Assembly: GCA_964036275.1 (NCBI GenBank)
Contig: OZ038435.1
Location: forward strand, 9,296,310-9,360,309
Reading direction: 5' to 3'
DNA length: 64,000 bases
From: Litoditis marina
Taxonomy: Eukaryota; Nematoda; Chromadorea; Rhabditida; Rhabditidae
In this document: one piece after another, positions 1 to 14,272 of the stretch
Numbering within the stretch: position 1 is the first letter of the stretch
Layout: every line of letters begins with the position of its first letter
Made by a program: the position numbers and the translations under genes
The notes under the pieces: model-generated
What the model saw: the letters and a program-made list of their open reading frames with translations, nothing else
The model's database searches: none
Told to the model about the DNA's origin: nothing

Positions 1-875
1 ATTATGAAATTAAGACTGAAAGTAAGACGAGCTAGTTTTAGTTCTGTATTAATGTCGAATTCCTCATGTGTAAATTATATTCGTAAATAAAGTAGTTGGG
101 TGAAGTTGAAAACTTTCAAGTATGATTACTTGATTGATTAAATTCCTGACTAGCGTTATATAGTTCACGATATTTCTACTCCAACTTTTACTACACATTC
201 AAACCAGTGCCCTTTCCTGATGCAAACTTTAACTTCTCGAAAAAAAAGTTTTCCATTCTCTCTGTGATAGAGAATCATAATCTGAAGCAAACAATTCAAA
301 CCTTCCCGATAAGTATTTGCGTTATAAAAATGGACTCAAGATTTTTGTCTTCCTGTAGCAGTCTCCGTAGGAATGCAAGCGACTAAACTTTGGGTTGTTG
401 GATTTTCAGTGCGAATTGAGTTGATTTGCGGAGAATTTTGTGAAAGATACATTCTCAGTTTCGGGTGTTCAATAAAGCACTCAGTTATTTCGGCATTATT
501 TTGATATTATTTAAACTCTTAATTCATCGGTCAATTCCAATTTATACCCTATTTTAAACTTGTTCTCTTGATATCATTTGAAAAATGAAGTCAGTCCATA
601 AGACAATGAGCCATCAATTTTGCAAGCAACTTGTGTTTTCACCAACGCCCGGTTTACGAAATGCATGTCACCACCTGCGCCGTATTTAATATCGGTTTCA
701 TGAAAAAGAGTGCACAAAGCAAAGACGGAGAGTTTTTGCTACGTTTTGTGACGATTGACCTCATGTGATAGTTAATTTGGCCATTTGGCACCTCCGTGAG
801 GTACATCAGCGACATATATGTGAGAGTTGGTTGGCTTTGGGGGGATCGCTACGCCGGCAGATCTTGTTCACCACG
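1..875. other. Gene-free AT-rich stretch
   Basis: No convincing exon, RNA gene or repeat was seen. It lies downstream of the truncated end of the helicase-like pseudogene. It may contain decayed 3' helicase sequence, but I could not align any recognisable helicase motif here. Confidence 0.4.
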
Positions 876-3731
876 CTAAGACAACTCATCGTACCTTCTC
901 CTGTATGTTTCAAACTTCCTGCAAGTTGCCGCCTCCTCGTTCGTCATGACGGTTTCAAATCTCGTTCTGAGGCTCATGAGTCGTTCCACCAAGTCCGCTG
1001 ATGTGTTTGTCTTCTCGTCACCTTTCGCTGCATCTGCAACGAAACAGAGGACAGAAACGTTCTTGAACTCATCAATGTCTAGTAAAGTTTGAGCGAACTG
1101 GGCGGCAGCCGCGTTTGTAGTGGCTGTAGCAATCACTTTTCGTGGAATACTTGATAATGTCAAAATACCTGCGATACTGGCGGCTATAACAGTTTTACCC
1201 GAACCGAAAGCTACTAAAATTGCACCGACTGGCGCGTCACTGCAACCCAGATTGATCTCTTTTTTCTGATAATCTCTGAATTCCAACGTTCTACCCTTGT
1301 AGGAGATAGATGCCGGACCAGTGTATTCGTTGTGTTCATGGCCGTCCCTGTTGGAAACGAGAGAGCGCTCACCGTATACCATATCCAAAGTTCTTTGCGC
1401 GAGGGAGGACGGTGTGATTCGGTCAAACAATGACATTCTGGACACCGCTTCGTAGACTGGGTCGGCTTGCGATAGGGGGCGGCAGAGTCTGACCAGAGTG
1501 TCCACTGCTCGTCCCTCATTTTCAGTGGTTCTGCCATACTGCTGCACCGCTTGCATTATACTGGAATATGAAAACCGATCAAAGGTGACAACTACGCTTA
1601 GCTGGGAATTTTCTCCTCCACCCATAACCAGTGATGTTTTCACAGTCCCTGAAATCTGATTGTTTGACCCAATTACCCAGACTGATACCGGCCTTCCTGT
1701 GGTTCATCCTGCTTCCGTCGCCATCATAGGCATAACAATTCTCAACCTGAAAGGGTACGCGTTCATGCTTACCACCTCTGCCGTCAGCTGATGCGTCTTC
1801 TGGTCTTCTCCGAAACGAGCCTCAGCTGAAATGGCTGAGCATGCTGCGTTAAATGCCTTACTTGACCAGTGAAGAGCTGTCATCTTGTTCAGGTTGTAGT
1901 TGCGGAAGTCGCCCAAACAATCATCACTCCATTTCTGCCCATAGCGGTCCATAGTGTACGCTCTGAGCGGCAATAGTCCTTCCTCCGGGTGACCTGAAAC
2001 AAAATTGCGCGCGTGGTTCATCAGAGTCCGCTTGGCCTCTTCAGACGCGGGTGGCTCCGAGAACCGGATAGCGGTCGACTGATTTAGCCGCATATTCGCT
2101 ACCAAGAGTTGGTCTTCCTGGGCGTTGTCCAACTTGAAATCGCAAATTGACGCGCTCAAGTTAACTGCCTCAGGCGCTCCCTCGAACGCAGCCTTCAGGT
2201 GATTTACTACTTGCCCGTCCCGTCGGCGAACAACTCTCAGGATCACTCCGAGGTGGAGTTCTGGGGAACTAACTGGCTCAACGAACGCAAAGACTTTTGT
2301 CCTGAAAAATGGGTGATCAGCATTACGTGGTCCTCTTGCTGCTGCCAACGTACTTACCGGGTCTTTACAAGCCGCAGTAGTTGGCTCCAGCTCATAGATA
2401 TACACAAAATATTTAACCGATACCAGAGTTCTGTCGAAGCCTCTTTTTTCTGTGAGAGCATTCGTTGAGTACATGTCAAGGGTGATGAACTGGAGGTCCT
2501 TTCTGGATTCTCCCATCACCATGAAGTCTTGTGCCTCAAGTGTGAGACCTTTGCTTTTTGACACTACTTGATAGATACAGGGCAGTCTGTTGTTGACTAG
2601 GCGAGAAAGTACACTTGCTTTGTGAACGCCCCTTCTTTCAGCCTCTCTCACGTTCTCTTGCCGAGCAGGCGGATTTTCACCTAGCATAGCGTTTATTACC
2701 TCTTGTGAATCCTCTCGTAGTTGTATTGCCTGTTCTAGCCTGACCAAATTGATGAATGGGGTCCTCTCGTGCTCGGCATGAACCTGAGGAAAGAGAGTTT
2801 TGACGAATTTCTTTCTCAAGTATCCACTACTGGGGAGATGTCGGTATCTAGCTGGCGCAAGGAAACTTGTGAATTCATTTTCTCTCTTGCCATCAATTAC
2901 CGGTTTAACTCTAGGCTTCACTAGATCGGCCTCCCTGAGAACTGATGTTTGTAGTCAGGAGGAGTAACCTTCGGCAGGTCACTGGCAGGACGTTTCCTTG
3001 ATTTCCCAAGTCGTTTTAGTGACTTCGGGGGTGGGGACGTCTTGACAGCGATTTGCGTCGGTTTGGATGATTTTTGAACTTGGGCTACGGCCCGGCTAAC
3101 CGCTCCAGAATAGGAGACTTTGGATGTGTTCGGAGAATGAGCTACGGCTTTCTTATTAGACGGAGATGTTGCCTTATTGGCTGAGAGGGTGGCGGCTTCC
3201 TCCCCCAGGCAAAGCTCTCCGAGATCTCCGGGTAGTAGCTTCGATTCTGAAATCACGGAATTAGATTGTTCCTCAACTGTTGATAAAACCTGGGCGTCTT
3301 TTACAGTGATTTCTGAAGTAGTACTGTTCGGCTTGGTCGAACTATTTGATACTACCGAGACGTTTTCTGATACTACCGTTACGTTTTCTGTTACTACCGA
3401 TACGTTTTCTGCCTGATCTTCAACTGTGCTTTCATTAATCTTACAGGTGGTGCTGTCACCCAGAATTGATGAATGAACCGATGCATCTCCGGTCACTGAT
3501 CCAACCAGGATGGAATCGCCGCTGGGATCTAAAATAGCGGTTTTCCGGTTCTATTAATGAAGGGTCACAACTCTCGGTATTGCAGTCCATTTTTTCTGGT
3601 TCGTTAGAGAGTATCTCGGGGCCCTCTGAATTACTCGGCGGTTGCGCCTTGGTTTCGTCACAATTTTTCTGTTCATAGGCTTCGGCCCTCTCTGCACTGG
3701 CAGATCGACGCGATTGAGAATGCCTGACCAT
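876..3731 (-). pseudogene. SF1 (UPF1/DNA2-like) helicase-like gene, broken and truncated
   Basis: The minus strand is open almost throughout, but not in one frame. A Met at 3731 begins a Ser/Thr/Glu-rich N-terminal part. Near 3530 the plausible reading moves to a second frame, which runs to a TAG at 2921-2923 and contains repeated ENVSVV-like units at about 3340-3420. The first frame then resumes at about 2950 and runs for about 405 residues to a TGA at 1704-1706. The same frame is open again below that TGA to 876. This last part carries a Walker A-like AFGSGKT at 1191-1211, preceded by EFRDYQKKEI (Q-motif-like position). The motifs expected downstream in an SF1 helicase (Walker B DE, motifs III-VI) are absent. 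By family knowledge this fits the nematode-expanded DNA2/NAM7-like helicases, which are much longer. I infer a pseudogene with two compensating frame changes, one nonsense codon and loss of the C-terminal core. Short introns at the frame changes are possible, but I found no good GT-AG pair. Confidence 0.6.
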
Positions 3732-4565
3732 ATACGTCAACTGTAATACGACACATAAGTACTTGCGGTGTATAAACGCTAATTGCAATATTTAATAACT
3801 GAACAATTCAGACTCAATATCGATACTGTTGTAACCCAAGAAAATGAAAACATAAGGCACCGATACTTCTATACTTGCTTACTATGCGAAATGGATGAGA
3901 TTCGACCGGTATTCATAGAATAATCAGAGACAAGCAACGTTTTTGTTTGTTGTAGGGAGTCTGAATGACTTTGCAACTGCCCGCGGTCGGCCAACAAGTG
4001 TCCTATACACATTTTAGACTCTGGATTATCATAGATTGAACGAATGAGAGAATACGTATCAATTGACAGTAGTTCACCGAGAGAGGAGACAGAGAGGGAT
4101 ACTTGGATGAGAGTAATCGTCATAACACGGGGTGTTTAAAGCATGACGCCGATAGAGAACATCTTGTAATAAAATTTCTTTCGATTCACCAACTACATGA
4201 GGGAAACTGTGCTAGTTTTATCAGCGTTAGGGCTGTGAATAGTCGCTCGATTCGGCCAAATTCACGCGTTGCAAAACTCTATGATGGTATATGCTAGAGG
4301 CTAAAGTTACCAGAGAAAAATGCAAGGAAAGGGCACGAAGCGCAGAGAATATGACATAATTGCAAGTATCCTCAGCTTGAACAAAGTTCCAAGGTTGGCC
4401 TATTAATTGTGAAAGCAGTTTGCAGAATACAAGAAAAGTTCAAGCTTGAAGCAATGAGTGAACAGAGAATTTTGCTAGAACGAAGTCGCAAGTCTCATCA
4501 GCTTAACCAGAATTCGAAGTTGGCAGAGTCTTTATATGAGCGATGGAGATAAATTATTGTTGAAA
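3732..4565. other. Intergenic, no gene recognised
   Basis: Only short open frames without recognisable domains occur here. It is the region upstream of the helicase-like pseudogene on the minus strand and may contain its former promoter. Confidence 0.35.
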
Positions 4566-4679
4566 TACGCGCTAACATCGAGAATAAGAAGGGTAGAAAC
4601 TGAATGGCTAGATAGCTTATGAGGTACGCGCTAATATCGAGAACTAGAAGGATAGAAACTGGATGGTTAGATAACTTAT
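4566..4679. repeat. Tandem duplication, 59 bp period
   Basis: Two copies of a unit beginning TACGCGCTAA start at 4566 and 4625. Both continue with TATCGAGAA-like and GATAGAAACTG-like sequence and differ at a few positions. No gene overlaps it. Confidence 0.75.
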
Positions 4680-6060
4680 CTCACAATGTACAAGAGGCAC
4701 ACAAGGCGAATGGTATTAATGTGTGATATGAATGGGTGAGGAGCTGAGGGGAAAGCTGACTGTATGCCCCGCCCCATTACATCCCAGCGCGAGCGAGGGG
4801 GAGATGGTTCGATGCAAAGTATAAACACTTTCAGTGATTGATAGAGCGATTGTGACTCATTGCGTGGTAAACTCTCAAGATTTCTGCGGAGATTGCTAAG
4901 GCATTTGAAGTTGTTCTGGGAAATAACGATGTAAGCTCAAATCTGCAAGATGAGTGAAAAGGAAACAGAGAAACGTGAGGGGGGAGGGGCTACGAAATCT
5001 GTAGAAAATACCTGATGTCGTTTCCTCTGGGCTGTTTCGAACGACCATTCCAACCTTCGTCCGTACCAAACACCTTTTCAAGCCATCGAAAACCTAAAAA
5101 TTTCTACGTTTTTTTTAACTTTTGCTTTCGAAACAATTTCCCTAGACTTTGACGTACGTTTTTCTCTGTACTCTAAGAACAAAAACTCGAAATACCTGTC
5201 TAGACGTTGGGTGACGTGACGTGCTTTGGTTGTTTTCCTGTCTGTTAGTGCGTCTCAGCTCTCGGCTACTCACTTTCATTTTTGTCTTGAGTGACTCATC
5301 AAGTGGTGTGTCTGTTACCTTATTGCGTAATTACCTCTTATGCTATCTGTCCTGTGGTCATCTGGCGTAACATCTATGCGCGGACTCATTTGATTTTGAA
5401 TGGTCACCAAACAAGAGCTGTTTAGGCAACTCTTTGATATATCGCGCCCATTCGTTATTGACTTCACGATGAACAAATCTCTGCCGTACTGGTGTACGTT
5501 TCATATTTACGCACTATGTGGAATAAAACTTTCTGTGATTGGCCAACAGGCCCCTAACTGCGCGCGCATTTTTTCCCAAAGTCATCACTACGACTTTCTT
5601 CTCTCTTTCAGAGGAATTTCACTCATGTCTGTCTCCAATAATCAGACTACTCAACGGCCCACACTTCTCTCCATCGCTGAACGTATTTCCAACGAGATAC
5701 TACTGCCTAAAAGCAGGACCATTCTTTCGCTAGCAGACATATCTGCTTCATTTCCAATTTCGCGGCCGTGCCTAGGGCTTTCTCAACTTCTGTAAATGGT
5801 CTACAGACCTACGTAGGATTTTTTTCAATATTTCGATTTTTTTCTACCGGTCGATTTGTGGCCTGGCCTGGCACACAAAGCAAGTGTTGCGAACACACAG
5901 ATGTGAAACTGTTTGAACATGAAAACTGGTCAATGATCTATCTCTGAAAAAACATATATCGAGTCGTTTGGTGTCATTCTGCAGACAACAACTTGGGTAT
6001 TTTTTCTCAGTTCTGTTCAACCGTCATAGTGAATCTCACCGAAGAGTTATCTGCCCAGTA
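4680..6060. other. Intergenic; one possible but unsupported exon
   Basis: The longest open frame is 131 codons (5400-5795) with no recognisable domain. A CTTTCAG acceptor-like site at about 5605-5611 precedes an ATG at 5624 with about 56 codons open. I cannot connect it to any other exon, so no gene is called. Confidence 0.3.
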
Positions 6061-6564
6061 TAGGGTTGTTAAAGTCGAACTCGAAACTCGACTCGACTCG
6101 AAAAAACTCGAAAATTTTCGAGAATTTCTCCAAACTCAAAAACTCGAAAACTCGAAATTTTCCAAAACTCGAAAACTCGAAATTTTCCAAAGCTTCGAAA
6201 CTCGATAACTCGAAAACTCGAAAACTCGAAAATTCGAAATTTTGAACGCGAAAACTCGAAAATCAAAATTTCGGACTCGAAAATTGGACTTTTTGGGCCC
6301 AAAAACACTCAAAACTCGACTCGACTCGAAAAAACTCAAAAATTTTCGAGTTGAGTCGAACTCGAAACTCGAAAACTCGAAACAAAACTCGAAAAATCGA
6401 AAACTCGAAAACTCGAAATTTCCCAGAACTCGAAAACTCGAAAACTCGAAATTTTCCAAAACTCGAAAACTCGAAAACTCGATTTTTCGCCAATTTCGAA
6501 AACTCGAAATTTCCCAAAACTCGAAAACTCGAAAACTCGAAATTTTGAACTCGATTAACAACCG
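6061..6564. repeat. ACTCGAAA-rich low-complexity element with inverted ends
   Basis: About 500 bp consist mostly of 8-9 bp units such as AACTCGAAA and AATTTTCCAAA. The block begins AGGGTTGTTAA at 6062 and ends TTAACAACC at about 6564, so the edges are inverted repeats of each other. Long open frames exist on both strands only because of the repeat, and none is a gene. A shorter relative lies at 60791-60965. Confidence 0.8.
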
Positions 6565-6757
6565 TAGTCCAGTACCATTTTCCGTCAGCACGGAATAGTC
6601 CGATCATGTGGTATCCAAACGAGCCACCTCGTGACCAGAATCCGCCAGTTCTGTTAACAGACGTTGTGAGTTGGTGAAAATTAACATGTAACTGATGAAC
6701 TGAACCAAACTTTTGGAACGAACACATAGCCAATTCGAACGGGGCTTGCTAGACGAT

Positions 6758-6860
6758 TTGTCAAACCTTTGTGGACACCGTACGTCGTACCATCGATTTT
6801 GTGAGGGGTTGGGGTTTGGCGAACGGCCAGCCAGTCTGCGTATCATTGATCTACACACAG
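6758..6860 (-). repeat. Dispersed repeat, copy 1
   Basis: The reverse complement matches 15068-15156. Shared parts include TGTAGATCAATGA, ACGCAGACTGGCTG, a CCAAACCCC-like run and GGTGTCCACAA. A shorter related piece, GTCAATGACGCGCAGAC, occurs near 9992. The element is non-coding. Confidence 0.7.
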
Positions 6861-7517
6861 GAAATTTGGTCACTAATTTGAGTGTCAAATTTCAGCCGAA
6901 TAATGCTCACTCCCCACAACCATTCAACGAGTGTGGGATTATAGTGTAACTATTTGTTCTGATTTCAGTAAAAAAAAATAAAAAAAAGTGGCCACACAAC
7001 ACAGATGCACGTACGTAGTTTTGTTCTAGCTAGGCGACCAGTGATCGAGTCGGGGTACATAACGATTGTAGCTGCTCTAAATAGCGTGAATTCAAACGTT
7101 CGGAAAAAAGCAATTTCCTTCATATCACAGTAAATTCTGTCATAACGCAGGCTTTTTCGGACAAAAGTCTTGCTTGGTGCACAGACCCACCTCCTAATTC
7201 ATTTTCAACTCATCCAGTAGACTGTTAGTCAATCGCACAGTCACGCGGAACATATCAAACTTAACAGAACTCTTAAACGTGCAATGACAAAATGCACGAT
7301 GTCTTGTTGGAAATTCAAAACACCAATCCACAATACGTGTCTTTCTCTGGTCAAGAACGTTTCCAAAGTAAACTGGATGTGGGATGGGCTCAGAAACTGG
7401 AGAGCGGTGTGAGCAATTAGGCACCATCCCGTAATCTTTTATTGAATGATTTATTTATTTATTTACAAGCAATCATGGGAGATACATTGAGAAAGCAGTA
7501 ATAAATGAAACTGAATG

Positions 7518-7991
7518 TAAAGGGACCGTAGCTCTATAATGTGCAATGTAAGTAGTTTTTGAAAAATGAAAAAAGTCATTTATTTTGTTTTGAGATGAAA
7601 GTTTCATACGTTACATACAGAAAGAGAAAAACACCACATTATTGCAAAGCAAATTAGAATCCAACAGAATTTGGGTCACTGTAATGCAGCAATATTTGAT
7701 CTCTCGCTGCTTTGTTGTTTTCATGATATCTACAAATCCTCTGTCACAGCTTTGATTGTCGTAATTTTGGCAATGTTTTGAGTATGGTTTTGTATTTTTA
7801 TATGCATTTTGAAAATTTTGTACGTAGATGAACTCGGCGGTGTATGTACGTGTGCGTGGTCGCGCCGCATTTCTGAGAACACGGAGCAAAACAGGACGTT
7901 GAGGCCTGGATGAATAATTGTTATTTTTTAATGTTGACAATATCGACTAATCAGCTCAAACCTCTAAATTAAAGAGGAACGGTCCCTTTAA
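7518..7991. mobile_element. MITE-like element with AAAGGGACCGT inverted ends
   Basis: The sequence TAAAGGGACCGT at 7518 is mirrored by ACGGTCCCTTTAA ending at 7991, giving a unit of about 474 bp. The 109-codon minus-strand frame inside (7611-7940) has no recognisable transposase signature. The short inverted ends and small size fit a non-autonomous DNA transposon. The target duplication is unclear. Confidence 0.55.
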
Positions 7992-8361
7992 CCACGATGA
8001 ACCATACTGACCTTTACAACCTCGTCGGAGATAATTCCGCAGTACGTTATTGGCACTTTCATCGGCTCATAAAAACGTCGTTCAGTAACTCTACGGACTG
8101 TTCAAGATGATTAAAATTGCTATTGGTTCATTGATCTTCACTCAATCGGTCTGGTTACATCTGTAAAGAACATGTTGTGTGTCACTCGCTAAGTTAACAT
8201 CATCCTATGCATCATGAATAAATTGTGCTTTTCGAGGGGGCAGTGTCGTTGAATTTGAATGCTGGTGTATTCGTTGCCAACGAGAAGGCAGGAGGGTACT
8301 GTATATCTCACTTTCCGCTGTGTATGCACAAAAGTATTCGATTTCAAAGCTTGATGCTTAC

Positions 8362-8433
8362 GTGCTCTAATAGCGCAGTGGTTACCGCTCTGCTACCAAT
8401 TTTTTACCCGCTGGTTCGATTCCGGCGAGCGAC
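8362..8433 (+). pseudogene. Degenerate tRNA-like sequence with A and B boxes
   Basis: An A-box-like TAGCGCAGTGG (8371-8381) and a perfect B box GGTTCGATTCC (8413-8423) are 42 bp apart. The T arm pairs (GCTGG with CCGGC around a 7 nt loop). The acceptor stem pairs only partly and no sound anticodon stem is visible, so it is not a working tRNA. It could be a tRNA pseudogene or the head of a SINE. The B box may still bind TFIIIC. Confidence 0.5.
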
Positions 8434-8700
8434 AGAAATTTGTAATTTTGGCACTCACTATAACAGCCTAGGCTGCGTTGCGCCACCAGACTTGGAGGCA
8501 GTCTTCAACATGTACCCTATAATTATCGATACAGTTCCGCGATGCATGAGCAAAACGATCGAAACATATAGTTTGATCTCCCATGGCTGATATTCTAACT
8601 CAATATTGTTGCGATTATACATCGTGCGCAGCGCGTCACGTTGAGAAAGGCTCATCAGCATAATTTAAGAGAAAGAGTCAAACGTTATCAATCAAGATTC

Positions 8701-8719
8701 TTATATTATGATTATTATT

Positions 8720-8750
<31 letters not shown>

Positions 8751-8751
8751 T
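8701..8751. repeat. ATT microsatellite
   Basis: An imperfect (ATT)n tract of about 50 bp lies upstream of clec gene A. Confidence 0.9.
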
Positions 8752-8858
8752 TTTCGGATAACTAGCAATTTATGATTCACCATCAACTCTCTTATCTGAT
8801 TGTTGTCCCAAAATGTCGTCAAAGCGGATTACTAGATTATCTTTTTCGAAATACTTTT

Positions 8859-8864
8859 GTGATA
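8859..8864 (+). promoter_or_regulatory. GATA site upstream of clec gene A
   Basis: TGATAA starts 35 nt before the gene A ATG at 8894. In Caenorhabditis, TGATAA/AGATAA sites near the start are typical of intestinal genes bound by ELT-2. That assignment here is inference. A second, reverse-orientation GATAA lies at about 8835-8840. Confidence 0.45.
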
Positions 8865-8893
8865 AAGGCATTCATTCTTCAATCGTTGTTTGT

Positions 8894-13220
<4,327 letters not shown>

Positions 13221-13436
13221 AGCAAGTCTTTTCAAGACTTGTCAGAATTTTGATGTCTATGCGCTATTGTGAATGTAATGAAGATACCGTTTTTCTTCGT
13301 GATTCACCTGTAAGTCGGCGTTGTATTCCAAAAATGAATGAAAACCCACATCGGACGTGAAAGTTTCTCATGTATTTTGTTTTGTTCAGTTGAAAAAAGC
13401 GCCGTTTTTTTGTACCAACTCAAATTGAGCCGTGTC

Positions 13437-13758
13437 ATGACATCGGATCGGCGTGCTGCAGCAAACGAACGATTAAGAAACTCGTCGGACCTCTCTACTC
13501 TACGGCAGATACATCAAACAAAGTATAGTTATGGATTGTGTGTACTATCCGCATCGCACACAACCAATGATCCCACTTTGCTCTTTGTATCTGCCGTCGA
13601 CCAAAAAGTATGGAGAGGCAGTTAGAAGATTCACAAAGGTTCAACGGGCTCTGTCAAATGTGGTGAGGCAACAGAGGGTTTTTGAATATGGGTGGAAAAG
13701 AAATTACACTCCGGTCGATTACAAAGTTAACGAATTTGTTTTATTCCAAGAACGGTAA
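13437..13758 (+). pseudogene. LTR-retrotransposon integrase C-terminal fragment (possible)
   Basis: Two overlapping plus frames look like one frameshifted piece. The first contains SASHTTNDPTLLFVSAVDQ, in the style of the integrase TTG-SPFFLVYGRDP segment. The second contains a basic helical stretch followed by KVNEFVLFQER, in the style of the post-catalytic VGDLVLL motif of Ty3/BEL integrases. No LTRs, protease or reverse transcriptase are nearby. The call rests on pattern resemblance only. Confidence 0.35.
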
Positions 13759-13895
13759 AATAGTTCACTATTTTGAAGACAAGTTATTGTATCCCTTATA
13801 CCAAAAATATTTCAACGGTTTATAAAATATTATAATAAAAACTAAGTAACTAAGTATGCAATTCTTGAGAAAAGAAAATCTGAGCAGCAAAATGC

Positions 13896-14019
13896 GTTCA
13901 TACTTTCTTGTCGCCATTTCATGCTGCGTACTCTGGCAGCAACAACATTGCGGCACCGCTGCCCAAATGCTTGGCAGCGGCTGCTGCTGCTGCCAGAGTT
14001 GGCAGCAGAAAGTATGAAC
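13896..14019. repeat. Foldback repeat with GTTCATACTTTCT ends
   Basis: GTTCATACTTTCT at 13896 is mirrored by AGAAAGTATGAAC ending at 14019. Inner arms ACTCTGGCAGC and GCTGCCAGAGT also pair. A related sequence (GGATTCATACTTTTTGCTGCC-like) lies near 40240. Confidence 0.7.
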
Positions 14020-14244
14020 CCTGCTTTAATGGTACAAAGTACCTCTTAGCAGTATTACAAATAGAATGACAAACATGCCAGATATGCGAGGAGTTATTCA
14101 TTGCTTCTTAACTGAATGTTCTGGTAAATATTTTTAAACATATTTCTTTCGATGATATTTCAGCACTCATTCAATATTTTTTTAAATCCTCTGCTATCAG
14201 CAAATAAGGTGTATTAGTGCTAAGTCTTTCATGATTAGGAACTG

Positions 14245-14251
14245 AGATAAG
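14245..14251 (+). promoter_or_regulatory. GATA site upstream of clec gene B
   Basis: AGATAAG lies 28 nt before the gene B ATG (14273), matching the arrangement in its neighbours. A GATA-factor (ELT-2-like) role is inferred. Confidence 0.45.
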
Positions 14252-14272
14252 GAAAAATCAGCAGTGTTCGTC

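Larger units (their letters stand above)
13221..14272. other. Region between clec genes A and B
   Basis: It holds an integrase-like relic (13437-13758) and a foldback repeat (13896-14019). Otherwise no gene was seen. Confidence 0.5.

Noticed and set aside
6069..6733. Several overlapping 60-156 codon frames rich in Phe/Ser/Glu or Lys/Asn/Arg
   Set aside because: They are produced by the ACTCGAAA repeat and occur on both strands.
8362..8433. Functional tRNA gene
   Set aside because: Acceptor and anticodon stems do not pair adequately.
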